This document shows positions 32,527 to 43,175 of a stretch of 64,000 nt of DNA, one piece after another. The translations under genes and the position numbers were made by a program. The stretch's first letter is position 1; each line of letters opens with the position of its first letter. Origin of the DNA: Heterotrichella gracilis (taxonomy: Eukaryota > Sar > Xanthophyceae > Tribonematales > Xanthonemataceae); the NCBI GenBank assembly GCA_032358255.1, contig JAULBX010024295.1, positions 1 through 64,000 on the forward strand. Reading direction: 5' to 3'. The notes under the pieces are model-generated. The model ran no database searches and was not told the DNA's origin. It saw nothing but the letters and a program-made list of their open reading frames with translations.

Positions 32527-33375
32527 TATGACATATTGTGTCAGTGTTCGCGATTGTTCCATTCAGTGTCAAACCCTAACTGAAACCCTAACACTTGCGC
32601 ACTGTCATTACACTGGGTGCACTGCCATTGTCAATGAATGTTTATGGGTCAACTTGGCGTCGGACGTGCGCACGTTACTGGGGGTCTACTTTGACAATTT
32701 CATGCACGTACTGCCAGTGGGATTTATATTGAATCAACACTGCACTGCACACATGATGTACTGGACAGTGTCCACGTGTCACGTGCAAAACAGTGGCTAT
32801 AGCGCAGGTAAACAGTATATTATATATTATATTGTATTATTATCAGCTTCTGTTGTGCCGCAGTGCGCACGCCAGTTATTCGAGCGAATCAAACACAATT
32901 AATGGCAAAGGGATTGATATCATACGGTGGATCCCTGGAAAAAAAATTGGACAAGGGGACCTTGATCAAGCCCAGTGCTGAGCTCAGCTGTAGTACTAGT
33001 ACAGCTCTAGGGGGGGTGACCGTAGATCTAGCAACAAAACAATACTATACGTAATCACAAGCTTGAACTTCAATTGAATTGCAGTGAACAGTGAAACAAT
33101 ACCGTCAATCAATGAATCAGCCTGCCCAGAGACTGCACAGTGATGTCACCACCAGAACTGCGCAACGCTGATTGACTTTGCATGTGGTACGCGTGGTCGC
33201 AAGGTCCATGTGCTGCTGGCTCAGCCCCCTCCCACAGCCGGGCTGGATATAGATCAAACAACTGACCATGACGCAAACTCAAGTTCAGAACCCCTGGACA
33301 CACATTTTACCACCACCTTGCCACGGCCAGAACTAGTGGGCCCAACAGCTGCTGCCATAGCCTCCAATTCATGGA

Positions 33376-34609
33376 TCATTGCGCTAGCTCCCGCATGAGC
33401 GACAGCATGTCACTGGCGGGCCACTGGTCCAGGCAGCGAGACAGGCTGCCATCCAGCGCCAGCAGTGTCCGCACCGCATCTTGGTCGTCTTTGGCCACCG
33501 CCCCTGCACCTGCGCCGCCCCCTGTGTCGGTTGTGGCAGGGCTGGTCAGGAGGAACCACACCACAGCAGCAGCACCAGCCACTGCCACACCCAGCGTGAC
33601 ACCTATCACCATCCTGTGGGACCGCTGATTGCCCATGGGTGTGTGCCACTGCAGCGCCGGCAAGGGGTCATCGCCGCCTGGCGGTGCAGCGGGGCACACA
33701 ACTTCCTTGCATGCGCATGTGGCTGTGGGGTCAGGTGCAGGGCTGCGGGGAGTGTGGGGGTCGATGTAGGGTGTTGGCGGGGTGTTGGCGGGCACATCCC
33801 ACAGAAGGGGTGTGTGCTGGTCGGGTGGTATTGCTGATGCCAGGTGGCACGCTGCGCCCATGCAGTAGCGTGAGGTGGTGCGCAGCGTGAGGCGGGGCGG
33901 AGGTAGGGCGGCAATGGTGGTGCATGGCTGGCCGGTGATGCAGTCCTTGGCTGGATGTTGGCGCGCGTGGAGCACCACAGACCGCACCGAGGCAGTGAGG
34001 GCCAGGGTGTCTGAGCCAAGCGCCTGCATGGACAGTTGGGGAGGAGGAGGTGAGTTGGCCAGAGGCAACAAATTGATGCACAGTGAGGCCATCCAAGGGG
34101 CGGTATGTGATATATTGATGCGTGGTGCTGCGGTTGTGGGACTGCGTGCATCCCGGGCACAAGCCTGCCTCCCGCCCTGATTCCACACCCACCTGCATGC
34201 TGGTGATGTCAGCTGCCAGGGTCAGGTTTGCTGCCAGGTCGCCATGTGGCAGCTCCTGGCTGTCCCCGCCTCCCTCCAGGTGCCACCCCTGTGCCAGGCG
34301 GCCAGTGGCGGACAGATGGCGCAGCTCGTGTGGCGAGGCGTACACGCCACTAGGGAGGTGCAGCGTTACCAGTAGCAGGAGGGGGGAATGGGAGGGGTCG
34401 GCCAGGAGGGCTGCTGCGCCGGGACTGGTGCACAGAAGGGATGCGTTGTATGAGAGCTGGCGGTGGAACCCCTCCCCAGCCAGGCTGACGTGTTGCTGGG
34501 TGAGGGTGCACTGGCAGTAGGGGGCGGGGGTGGGGGGGCGTGACAGCCGGGCGTTGGCCACTAGGGGGAGGATCAAGATGAAGAGGAGGAGGGGAAGGGG
34601 AACGGTCAT
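33376..34609 (-). CDS. PIGX: PIG-X/PBN1-like subunit of GPI mannosyltransferase I
   Basis: PIG-X stabilises PIG-M, which adds the first mannose to the GPI precursor in the ER. Two exons (34609-34193 and 34023-33376) join in frame to give 354 aa. A signal peptide is clear (VPLPLLLFILILPLVANA, residues 3-20). The lumenal region carries LPSGVYASPHELRHL, very close to the LPxGVxxDPxEL block of the family, and LLWDVPA later on, matching the conserved W-IP element near the membrane. A single C-terminal membrane helix (VIGVTLGVAVAGAAAVVWFL) leaves a short tail. The luminal part has an extra Pro/Cys-rich stretch before the helix. The start has a strong context (CGCCACCATGACC). Assignment rests on motifs and topology. 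Confidence 0.78.
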
Positions 34610-36203
34610 GGTGGCGTGCCCAGTGCGCTCCAGCCTGCAGCAGAAACGTGGGGCAGAGTGGGTTGCAGGTGGGCAGCGGGAGTGAGGCGGGACCGGTGAC
34701 ATTCAGTGGAGAAACAAGGGCAGCAGCTTCACCATGGACATGCACTTACCTGTACCCACAGTTGACTTCCATAGCAACTGATCCCTCTGTTGGGGTCAGC
34801 CAGCACTACCCGGTGAATGGGTGCCTCCTGGTGCAGCACTGTGGGCAAGAGGGGGAACAAGCCCACGGCAAGAGCGCCTGGTGTGGGCACAAGCCCCGCT
34901 ATGTGCACGGTGTACCCTTAAACTGTTAGAGGTAGCTCTGCAATCCTGCAGCACATAAGGACAGGCGAGCATCACAGGAGCGCAAAGGCCAGGACTGTGC
35001 AACCACATGCATGCATGCATATGCCAGTGGTGGGGCCTTGTTCATTGGGTACGTCACAGGGCGGTTGGCGCACCAAGATACACAAGGGCAATACTCTGGC
35101 ACATACAAGACACGTAGTTGTTTGTTGCAGCAGGAATGGCGTAGATTGGTGTCTGCCGGGTTTGGATTGGGGTAGGTTTGGGTGTGCGGCATGTGGCGAG
35201 GGGCAACAAGGGCTGCGTGCGCATATGCATAGGACCAGGGAACGCACCAGTGGCAGGCGACATAATTCACTCTGCAATGTGCCCAGTGCAAGGAACTGTG
35301 CGGGCTATCTGTTTGGGTACTGCGCGACTGAAGAAATAGTGCATTGGCAGGCATGCAGCCCGGATGTGGTGGTTCCGGTGGAGAATGCTACGGCGACGGC
35401 GGCTCAACTCAGCGGCAACACAGTTGCACGTGCGTACTGCACTTCAAGGGTGGCATACGACTGGCGCCTACCTTGCATATGTGTGGTTCTCGAAACCCTT
35501 GTGCTCGCTCGCTCGTGCATCGCTCCCGTTCCCCTGAGGCCCTCTGCCCCCAGTTTCAAACAAAGTTTGAACACAACCTCATAGACCGGCGTTCTATTCT
35601 CCTTCTTCTTCTTCTTAGTCCAGGCCAGCTGCGACTAGTGACTAGCTAAAATACCCGCGCCGTTCCTGTTCAATTGCAACTCGGTGTGTCCTTTCGCCAT
35701 CCTCCTCTCTGCGAAACCCCATCTGCATGCATGCACTGAGCGGGCATGCGAGATTCATCACACACTAATTCCTGTTGACCAAATGTACCTCGACCAACAT
35801 GCAGCTTGCTAGCCTTTTTGAAATCTAACTCCCTCAGCGCCGCTTACGGCACCTAGTCCATCTGAGCGTCTCAACCCCTGAAGCGCACCAGGTGAGCCAA
35901 GCTTTGTAGGAATCCCAGCACATATGCTGTATGCTGCGCAGGCTGCGAACAAATCGAGTGAACCTGTTTTCTGTCTTGTGGAATTGCTGCAGCTGCCGGC
36001 AACGCAGGATCACGTGTGTGCACCGATCAGTATGCATACCACCACCTGCGCCTCTGTGCCTAGGAAGCACCCCACAAGCATAGGGCGTGTCTGAACTCCC
36101 CTCTCCTGCCACCACCTGTCTGATGCCGTACACGAATGACATCATACCAGGTGGAAAGTCGTATGCTGACGTCTGCTGCCTCCCACCAGGCCCCACACCA
36201 GCC
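34610..36203. other. Spacer between PIG-X-like gene and SIP aquaporin
   Basis: This stretch holds the divergent upstream regions of both genes. No further gene was recognised. TGCATGCATGCATATG at about 35008 and other CATG-rich motifs are present, and a TTCTT-rich run lies near 35600. The predicted open frames here show no domain and no consistent splicing. Confidence 0.45.
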
Positions 36204-38005
36204 ATGGCATCCAAGTCCGCCCGGCGCAAGGCCGCCACTTCCTCACCCCCCACCCCCTACCCCGCCACTGTGGTTGCTTCCCTGGCAGATGGATTTGTCT
36301 CGGCGGTGTGGGTGTTCTTTTCGTCGCTGCTGTTTGAGGTACACCCACACGCAGGCTCCACCCTTAGGAGGGGAAAGCGACCGACTCCCCAGCGGTGGAC
36401 CCCCATGTTCCGTTGCGATCAAACAGCAGTTTTGATGCCCGCATACAAGTGCTCACTTGCTGCCAGTGCTGCACCCCATCACCCTGGCCACACTACCGTG
36501 AACACCCATTCTGCCCCCCTTAATACCAGTCACCTTGCTCCCCTTGCCAGGCCACCGATGCCGCTGTTTCTTTGACCTCCCTCCCCGCATGGCCCCTAAG
36601 CATGGCGCTGCTGCTTGGGGCACTGGTGGCAATGGATCCACTATGCAGGGCGCTGGGGGGGGCGGGGAACAACCCAACTCTGAATGTGGCACTGATGGCG
36701 GCTGGCCAGGGTGGCGCGGGCCACCACGCGGCACGGGTGGTGAGTGCAGGGGGGACCTACTAGCAGGACTGCCTGTACAACCCACCTTGCTGCATTGGCA
36801 CCCAATATGCTGCAATTCGCTTGTGCTGTTGATGCTTGAGCGATTGAGAGGTCGAGCTTTGCCCCGCAGGTTGCGCAGGTTGTGGGTGGTGTGATGGGGT
36901 CCAGCACCGCGCTTGCGCTCATACCCAAGGGAATGCAGCGGTGAGGGGCGGGGTGGGGTACCAGTGCCTGCCGCATGGCGCACCAAGCGCATGGCTCTTG
37001 TGGCATGACCATTGCACATGGGGTCCACATGCAACAGCCCTGCAATCATGCTTGTTTGCATATCATTACTCTAAAAAAAAGGCACTGCTGCCCTTGGCAC
37101 AGTGGGATCACTCTTGTGGAAGCATGATTATATCCTGCACAATCCTGCACTGACACCAGCGTTGGCTGTTGAATTATCACCTGGGCTGTCACAAGTAGCA
37201 GTCACATGCCGTACGATCCTGCTTGACCCCTGTGCTCCCCCCCTCCAGTTTCTTCCCCGGCTTCTCCCTTGGCCCTGGTCCCGGCACCTCCCTGTGGGCT
37301 GCGGCGCTGTGTGAGGGGGCGGTGGCAGCGGCGCTGAACCTGGTGCTGCTCTGGGCAATGCGTGAGTGCTGGGGCTGGGGGCTGGGGGGGGGCGCTGGGC
37401 CACATTGAGCAGCCGATGCATCCTGCCCACCACAGCCCTGGTGGGCTATGCCAGGGCCACCCGCTGTGCAACTCGCCCACATGTCTCCTTCCTGTATGGA
37501 GCTGGTTTTCCCATGCCACCCTTCTTACCCTGACGTTGCACCATGCAGGCACACGGTACCCTGCTCTAGGGTTCACTGTCCCCCTGGCGGCCACTGTGGC
37601 CCTCATCGTGGCTGGCGAGTGGTCTGGCCCATCCATGAACCCAGCAGCGGTAGGGGAACAGACAGCAGGAGTAGAGGGGGGCACCACCAGTGCACCATCA
37701 TCCAATGCCAAACAGCAGTCTTCACTTACCATGGCCATCTCTGCATAATAAGCCTGTTCCAGTATCATTGCATGGTGGCTCGTCCATTGTTTGCATGCCT
37801 ACCTTTACCTTGGTGATGTTAATCCCCCCTGATGCAGACTCTGAGCTGGTTCATCCACTTCCCCTCCCATGCCTCTTCCACCCACCTGCTGGTGTACTGG
37901 GCAGCACCACTGACGGGGGCGGCTCTGGCGGGGTGGCTGTGGGCATACCTCACACCACCGCCACGCAAGGCGCCACGCAAGCAGCACCAAATGAAGACTG
38001 AATGA
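36204..38005 (+). CDS. SIP: Small basic intrinsic protein (SIP-type aquaporin)
   Basis: Aquaporins conduct water or small solutes; plant SIPs sit in the ER membrane. Six exons join in frame: 36204-36338, 36551-36739, 36870-36940, 37249-37361, 37549-37649, 37838-38005 (258 aa, normal size). The first pore motif is NPT (86-88) in place of NPA, typical of SIP1, and the second is the canonical GPSMNPA (NPA 200-202). The C-terminus has VYWAAPLTGAALAGWLWAYL followed by a basic PPPRKAPRKQ tail, matching the SIP pattern of a last helix then PPPRP-K-rich end. Six membrane spans fit the hydrophobic stretches. The tail may serve in ER retention, by analogy. The first exon starts with a basic SKSARRK segment. 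Confidence 0.88.
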
Positions 38006-39554
38006 GGGGGCGGCCAGGGGGGGAGGGGGGCTGCTATGGGCTAAGGGCAATTGCCGAAGTTGACACCTAGCGGTGTTTGTGGGGACAGTTAGGAGTAGTG
38101 GGCAGCAACTGCTGCTGCTGATGGCGCGCACCTCTACCTGTTTTCGGGATATTCTTGGACAGTTGCGCCGTGTTTGGCGCAACCGCAGGACAATTTATGG
38201 AGGGTGGTATTGTGCATATGTATGCGTAAGCAGCTAGTGTATGGACTTGTGTACTCAAGTGATGCATCAGCATGTTGTGTGTGCTTCAGACACCGTGATG
38301 CTGCAGACACAATTAAAATTATGCTTCTAAAGTATTTTAATTTTCAATTAAAAACAGAGGAGCATTGGCACGGTACGCCGCGGTGGAATGCTGTCCTTGG
38401 AAATAGTCATGTGCAAGTTGATGAAGGACAAACAATCAACAAATTAAGAATAACGATGAGCTCGATGTTTCAACCTTGTTTGTTGATGTTCAAGCTGAAC
38501 TGCTGAGCATTTACAGCCAGCACATTATGCATTTTCACACCAAAAAACCAGTTGGCAATTGCGTGAACTTTCCCTCCCCTGGGTCCCCTGTTCATGTCCT
38601 CCCCTCTAGGAGAGCTCGTGCGACACACGCTGAAGTGCTTATAACTCGTGCATTGCAAAGCTCTCGAATGGATAACCAAGCAGCCAACACCACTGCCGTG
38701 ACTGTTACCACCACGGCTGGCACAGCCCGCATTGACGGGCCTCCCACCTGCCCTGCCGCGTGCATTTCAACCACCTAGCGCAGTGGTGGATCACTGGCAG
38801 TGGGCACCCCACCCCCGCCACGTGTTGGCCCTCGGCGCCTGTGCAACCCTTCTGGTACGCCCCCTTCGCCCACCCTTGTTCTCCCGTGCACCCACTGGTG
38901 TGTTGGGTCAAGGTTTGGAAGCACAGGGTGGGGAGCGGTGCCAGGGACCACCTTATCCCACTCAGTCCTCCCGAGCCAATAATGTACCGAGCATACTAGG
39001 CAGCCTGCAACACACGAAACCGAAATACCCTTTTCCATTTTTAGTAACGGTGGTGGGATACCAATAGTTCTGGTGAATGTCGTCGATCATGTCTCACGAA
39101 TGTTCCACCAGTATACACTCCACCAGCTGAAACCGCTCCTCCTTTTGCACCCTGTTCAATGTTCCCCGCTGCTACGGTGCCCAGTTGTACAACACAATCT
39201 GTTTAGATCCACTATGATACGCACCACAACCTGCTTGTGGGGGTCAGCACTGCATTTGTGTTCGTTGGGTGGTGGGTGATCTAGGTGCCCCAGTTACAGC
39301 GCCATGCTGTCTCTTGCTGTCACAAGTCAACAGCACCCTCACCAGCACTTTGGTGGCAGGAGTTTTTTTTTTTGGCCCATGGCCTTGCCCTGCCTTCAGC
39401 TGCTACCATGCTACCCAAGCACAATTGACCAGGACATGGCAGCTTGCATTGCCAGCACACCACCTCCACTGGCACTTTGGGGCATACCACACAACCACCG
39501 CATGCAGGCACTGCACACAGACGGAAGCCTCCCACACCACCCACCCCTGGCACT
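38006..39554. other. Spacer between SIP and NRAMP genes
   Basis: No supported gene was found. The part around 38290-38560 is more A/T-rich. A CCAACA/TGTTGG-rich and poly-T segment (T10 at about 39363) lies upstream of the NRAMP start. The NRAMP frame is open back to a Met at 39444, so the 5' border of that gene may lie slightly further left. Confidence 0.45.
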
Positions 39555-41706
39555 ATGCTCGGCCCTCAGCCCCCACCCCCAGGGGAGTGCGAGCCCAACC
39601 CCCTCCAGGGTGTGGCTTCCCCTGCCGACGCTGCACCTGACCTGGAGCATGCCTCAACCAGCGCTGACGTGGAGCAGGCCTCGACAAGTGCTGACGAGGC
39701 CACGGGGTCTGATGACGAGATCAAGGAGCCGCTCCTGCACGGGTGGAGACAGGTATGGTGGGTGGCACTTGGCGTGAGTGAGGAGGCGTTCATGGTGCAC
39801 AGTGCATGAAGGTGCAATTGCTGCTGGTATTGCACTTGGGCGCCATACCCACAAATTAAGCATGAGCTACTGTTCGCACGTTCACTCAGCATTGCCCAGC
39901 TCGCTGATAACCCCAAGACTTGCCACCACCACCTCTTCCTCGCCGTCACCCCTCACCCCCTTTGTGGCCCCGCTCCCCTGCAGGCCAGCCCCGAGGCTTC
40001 CCTATCCCAGGTGAACTCCACCATCCCCTGCCCCTCCCCCACCGCCGCGTGGTGGCGCAAGTGGCTGGCCTTTGTGGGTGTGGGCTTCCTCATCAGCGTG
40101 GGCTACATGGACCCTGGTAATTGGGCCACGGGCATAGCCGCTGGCTCCCAGTACGGCTACCAGCTGCTGTGTGCGGTGCTGCTGTCCAACCTGTGCGCAA
40201 TATTCCTGCAGGTGGGGTGCACGGCCAGCCACAGCCTGACCTTCCAGCACACCCGAAAGCGGCTCAAATGCATGCACATACATGCACCTGGACCCACGCT
40301 GCTGCCGAATGAAGTGCCTGCCCTCAAGAACCACGTGCGGCGCAGTAAAGTGTCCCTCCCCCGCAGGCCCTGTCCCTGAAGCTGGGCGTGGTGGCTGAGC
40401 GCGATCTGGCACAGGCCTGCCGCGACGCCTACCACCCCAAGGTGAACTGGCTGCTTTGGATCATGGCGGAGGTGGCAATAGCAGCGACTGACCTGGCTGA
40501 GGTCATTGGTAGTGCCACGGCCCTGTACCTGCTGTTTGGCATACCAGTGTGGGCGGGTGTGCTGATCACTGCGGGTGACGTGCTGCTGCTGCTGCTGCTG
40601 AGCGGGAGGAGCTTCAGGGTGCTGGAGGCGTTCATCTTCTCGCTGTGTGCGCTCATAGCCGGTGAGACTGGGTTGAAAGCCTTGCCCATGCCCATGTGCA
40701 TGCACTGCATGGCACAGCAACCATGACCTGGGCAGCTATTGCACTGAGCCTGGCTGCTCGGATGTAGCAACTGCCAAAGCACCAGGCTTTGCACTTTACT
40801 ACCCTGCTGCATCGCCACAAGTGGTGCTGTCTCAGCCTGGCATGAGCCATGCGGGTGCCGCACACGCATGACCTCCCCTTCCCCGCTTGCGCAGGCTGCT
40901 TCATCTACGAGATGGTGGTGACCAACCCTGACTGGGCCCTGGTGGCAAAGGGCTACCTGCCCACCGGCGACCTCTTCACAAACACAGGCATGCTGTACAA
41001 TGCAATCGGCATCCTGGGTGCCACCGTCATGCCGCACAACCTGTACCTGCACTCGGCAGTCATCCAGACACGCGCCTACACGCGGGACACAGCAGGCAAG
41101 GCCATGGCCATCACGTGGGGGACAGTGGACTCCACCCTCTCGCTGCTGCTGGCGTTCTTCATCAACTCTGCAATCCTCATCTGCGCCGCGGCCGCCTTCC
41201 ACTACGGGGCCAACCCCATCACCGACGTGGCAAATCTCACTGATGCGTACTACCTGCTGGCGCCGGCTGTGGGGACGCAGACTGCAAAGATCCTGTTTGG
41301 GGTTGCGCTGCTGGCGTCGGCACAGAACGCAACCATCACGGGCACGCTGGCTGGGCAGATTGTGATGGAGGGCTTCATCAAGTTCCGCATGCCTGCGTGG
41401 AGCCGGCGCATGGTGACGCGGCTCATCGCAATCATCCCGGCGGTGATTGTGGCAGCTGTGGCGGGGATCGACGGTGCAGGCCGCCTGCTTGTGCTGTCCC
41501 AGGTCATCCTGTCCTTGACGCTCAGCTTTGCAGTCATCCCGCTGGTGCACTTCACGTGCTCGCGCGCCAAGATGGGGGACCGCGTCAACAACTGGCCGCA
41601 AACCATACTGGCCTGGTTCATTGCCGCCGTCATCGCAGGGCTGAACATATATCTGGTGGTGGACAGCATCCGCGAGAATAAGTTTGGCAGCAGCGGGGGG
41701 GTGTGA
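39555..41706 (+). CDS. NRAMP/MntH-family divalent metal transporter
   Basis: NRAMP proteins import Mn2+, Fe2+ and related ions with protons. Four exons join in frame: 39555-39752, 39984-40211, 40367-40661, 40895-41706 (510 aa). After an acidic Ser/Thr-rich cytosolic head, the core shows [20 protein letters not shown] (DPGN at 109-112, TM1) and [12 protein letters not shown] (MPHN at 286-289, TM6), the paired unwound metal-binding motifs including Asp, Asn and Met ligands. About eleven membrane helices are expected. The wording of the core, with SQYGYQLL after DPGNWATG and [13 protein letters not shown], is closer to bacterial MntH than to plant NRAMP or EIN2 proteins as I know them. The last exon of 812 bp is unusually long for this window. 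An upstream in-frame Met at 39444 is an alternative start. Confidence 0.95.
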
Positions 41707-43175
41707 GCACTGCATGCACTTGGTTGCGTGTACAGCCTGCGTGTGTGACAGCACAGGCTCCACGTGTCGATTCAGCCACCAGCAGTATATTGTAGTCAAA
41801 ATCTGATAGGTGTTTGTTGTACTGAATGTTGCAAGTTTTGCATGTGTCACTGACTATTTTTGTTCCAGCCTGTGTGCGTGCTTTTTTTTGCTTTTGCACA
41901 TGCACATTGCTGCAAGTGCCTGCTATGCCTATCATTATGTAGTGATAGGCCTATAGGACAGGGATAGGCCTGATAATCATAGAGGACTGAGGCAAATTGG
42001 TGAGCGTAGAGAGCACTTTATGCATGATGCACGTGCACTGGCAGTGGGGGTACCTGTTTGCCAGCTTACAAGTACTATATTTACATCGATATGCAGACGG
42101 GCGGCCACCATTTTTGGCCGTTTTGGGAGGCTCATACATCTGATCATATGCGCACAGCGCCTACGGGGTGTCCATTTTTTATTGCGCTGAGCCCTTATTT
42201 GAAGTCAGTCACACTTCAATTCTGGTCTCAGACTCCACCATTCAAAGTTTGCCAAGGTGCATGATACGCTGTCTACGGTAGATCTGTCGACACAGTGACT
42301 GTGTCATCATGCACGCCATGCACGAGAGATGCCGATATGGTGTCTAGATCTGTTGGCACAGCTGAGTCATCATCAGTGACGCTGCAGTTGTCAGTCTCAG
42401 ACTGTCAGTGAGATGTAATCCGAGAGGCTCTTGTAACACAGTTGTCAGTCACTTCAGTGGAATTCAATGCTCAACTTGACAGTCATTTCCCTGGCCCGTC
42501 GGTGCCCTGGTTTAAGCCAGTCACTGTGGCCCCTCACAAAGCCAGCTGGTCAGCTAGCCACCATGTTGGCTATCCAGGGCCCCAGTCAGGTAGGAAATTG
42601 CCAGCCTGACTCAGAGGCAGAAAAGTGTAATTTCATTGATCATCATGATATAATATATTATGTTGATAACATATAGTATTATTCAAAGAAATGTATTTTA
42701 CGTACTGTCACCATAACTTTTAACTACTGTTACAGTAACAGCGCTGTAGTTAGGTAGTAACGCATTCGTGATGACTCAGGCTGTAAGACAGTAACTAACT
42801 CGCAGCAATTGTCAATTTGATGGTCGAAGTTGAGCGCATGCAGCTTGTGCCACCTGGATCACGTGCATGCAGTGCAGCGCACTCCACAGCTGCTGCAGCG
42901 CCACTGTGGGTTCCTGCACTGCTGGCGGGCAGCCAAGGCAAAAAAGTACATTATGAAAAAGTCTCAATACTGAGTTTATTGGTAATAAATATTGATTGAC
43001 GGATCAAACCTAACGCTATAAGGGATGGCATGCTTGCTTGACCATGGAGGCGAACATGGACTTCTGAATCAAGTCTCCATAAACGGTGCAACACAGAATG
43101 ATGGAGGTGCCGGTGATTATCCAAGGCCCGCCATGCAGCAGCGAAAGCCGCACACATGCACGGTATAAGGGCCCG
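41707..43175. other. Spacer between convergent NRAMP and glycosyltransferase genes
   Basis: No gene was found. The centre (about 42600-42810) is A/T-rich. A diverged 30-bp direct repeat built on AGATCTGT-(N)-ACACAG-(N)-GTCATCAT occurs at about 42280-42310 and 42345-42375. A short perfect A/T palindrome-like stretch (ATATAATATATTAT) is at about 42648. Confidence 0.45.

Larger units (their letters stand above)
31451..33375. other. A/T-rich spacer with multiple palindromes
   Basis: No gene was found between the convergent ends of SPY and the PIG-X-like gene. The region is clearly richer in A/T than its neighbours and holds an imperfect hairpin just after the SPY stop (31465-31510), a 15-bp palindrome (32042-32072), the very long palindrome at 32396-32526, and two AAACCCTAAC-type telomere-like units near 32571-32592. 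Repeated elements are a likely source, but none could be named. Confidence 0.6.

Noticed and set aside
32101-32930. Possible small genes in the palindrome-rich spacer
   Set aside because: Frames are short, no splice model works, and one spans the palindrome centre, so its coding look is an effect of the inverted repeat.
40429-41850. 473-codon minus-strand frame over NRAMP
   Set aside because: It is the antisense shadow of the long last NRAMP exon; composition (His, Arg, Cys, Asp) is typical of a reversed GC-rich membrane protein.
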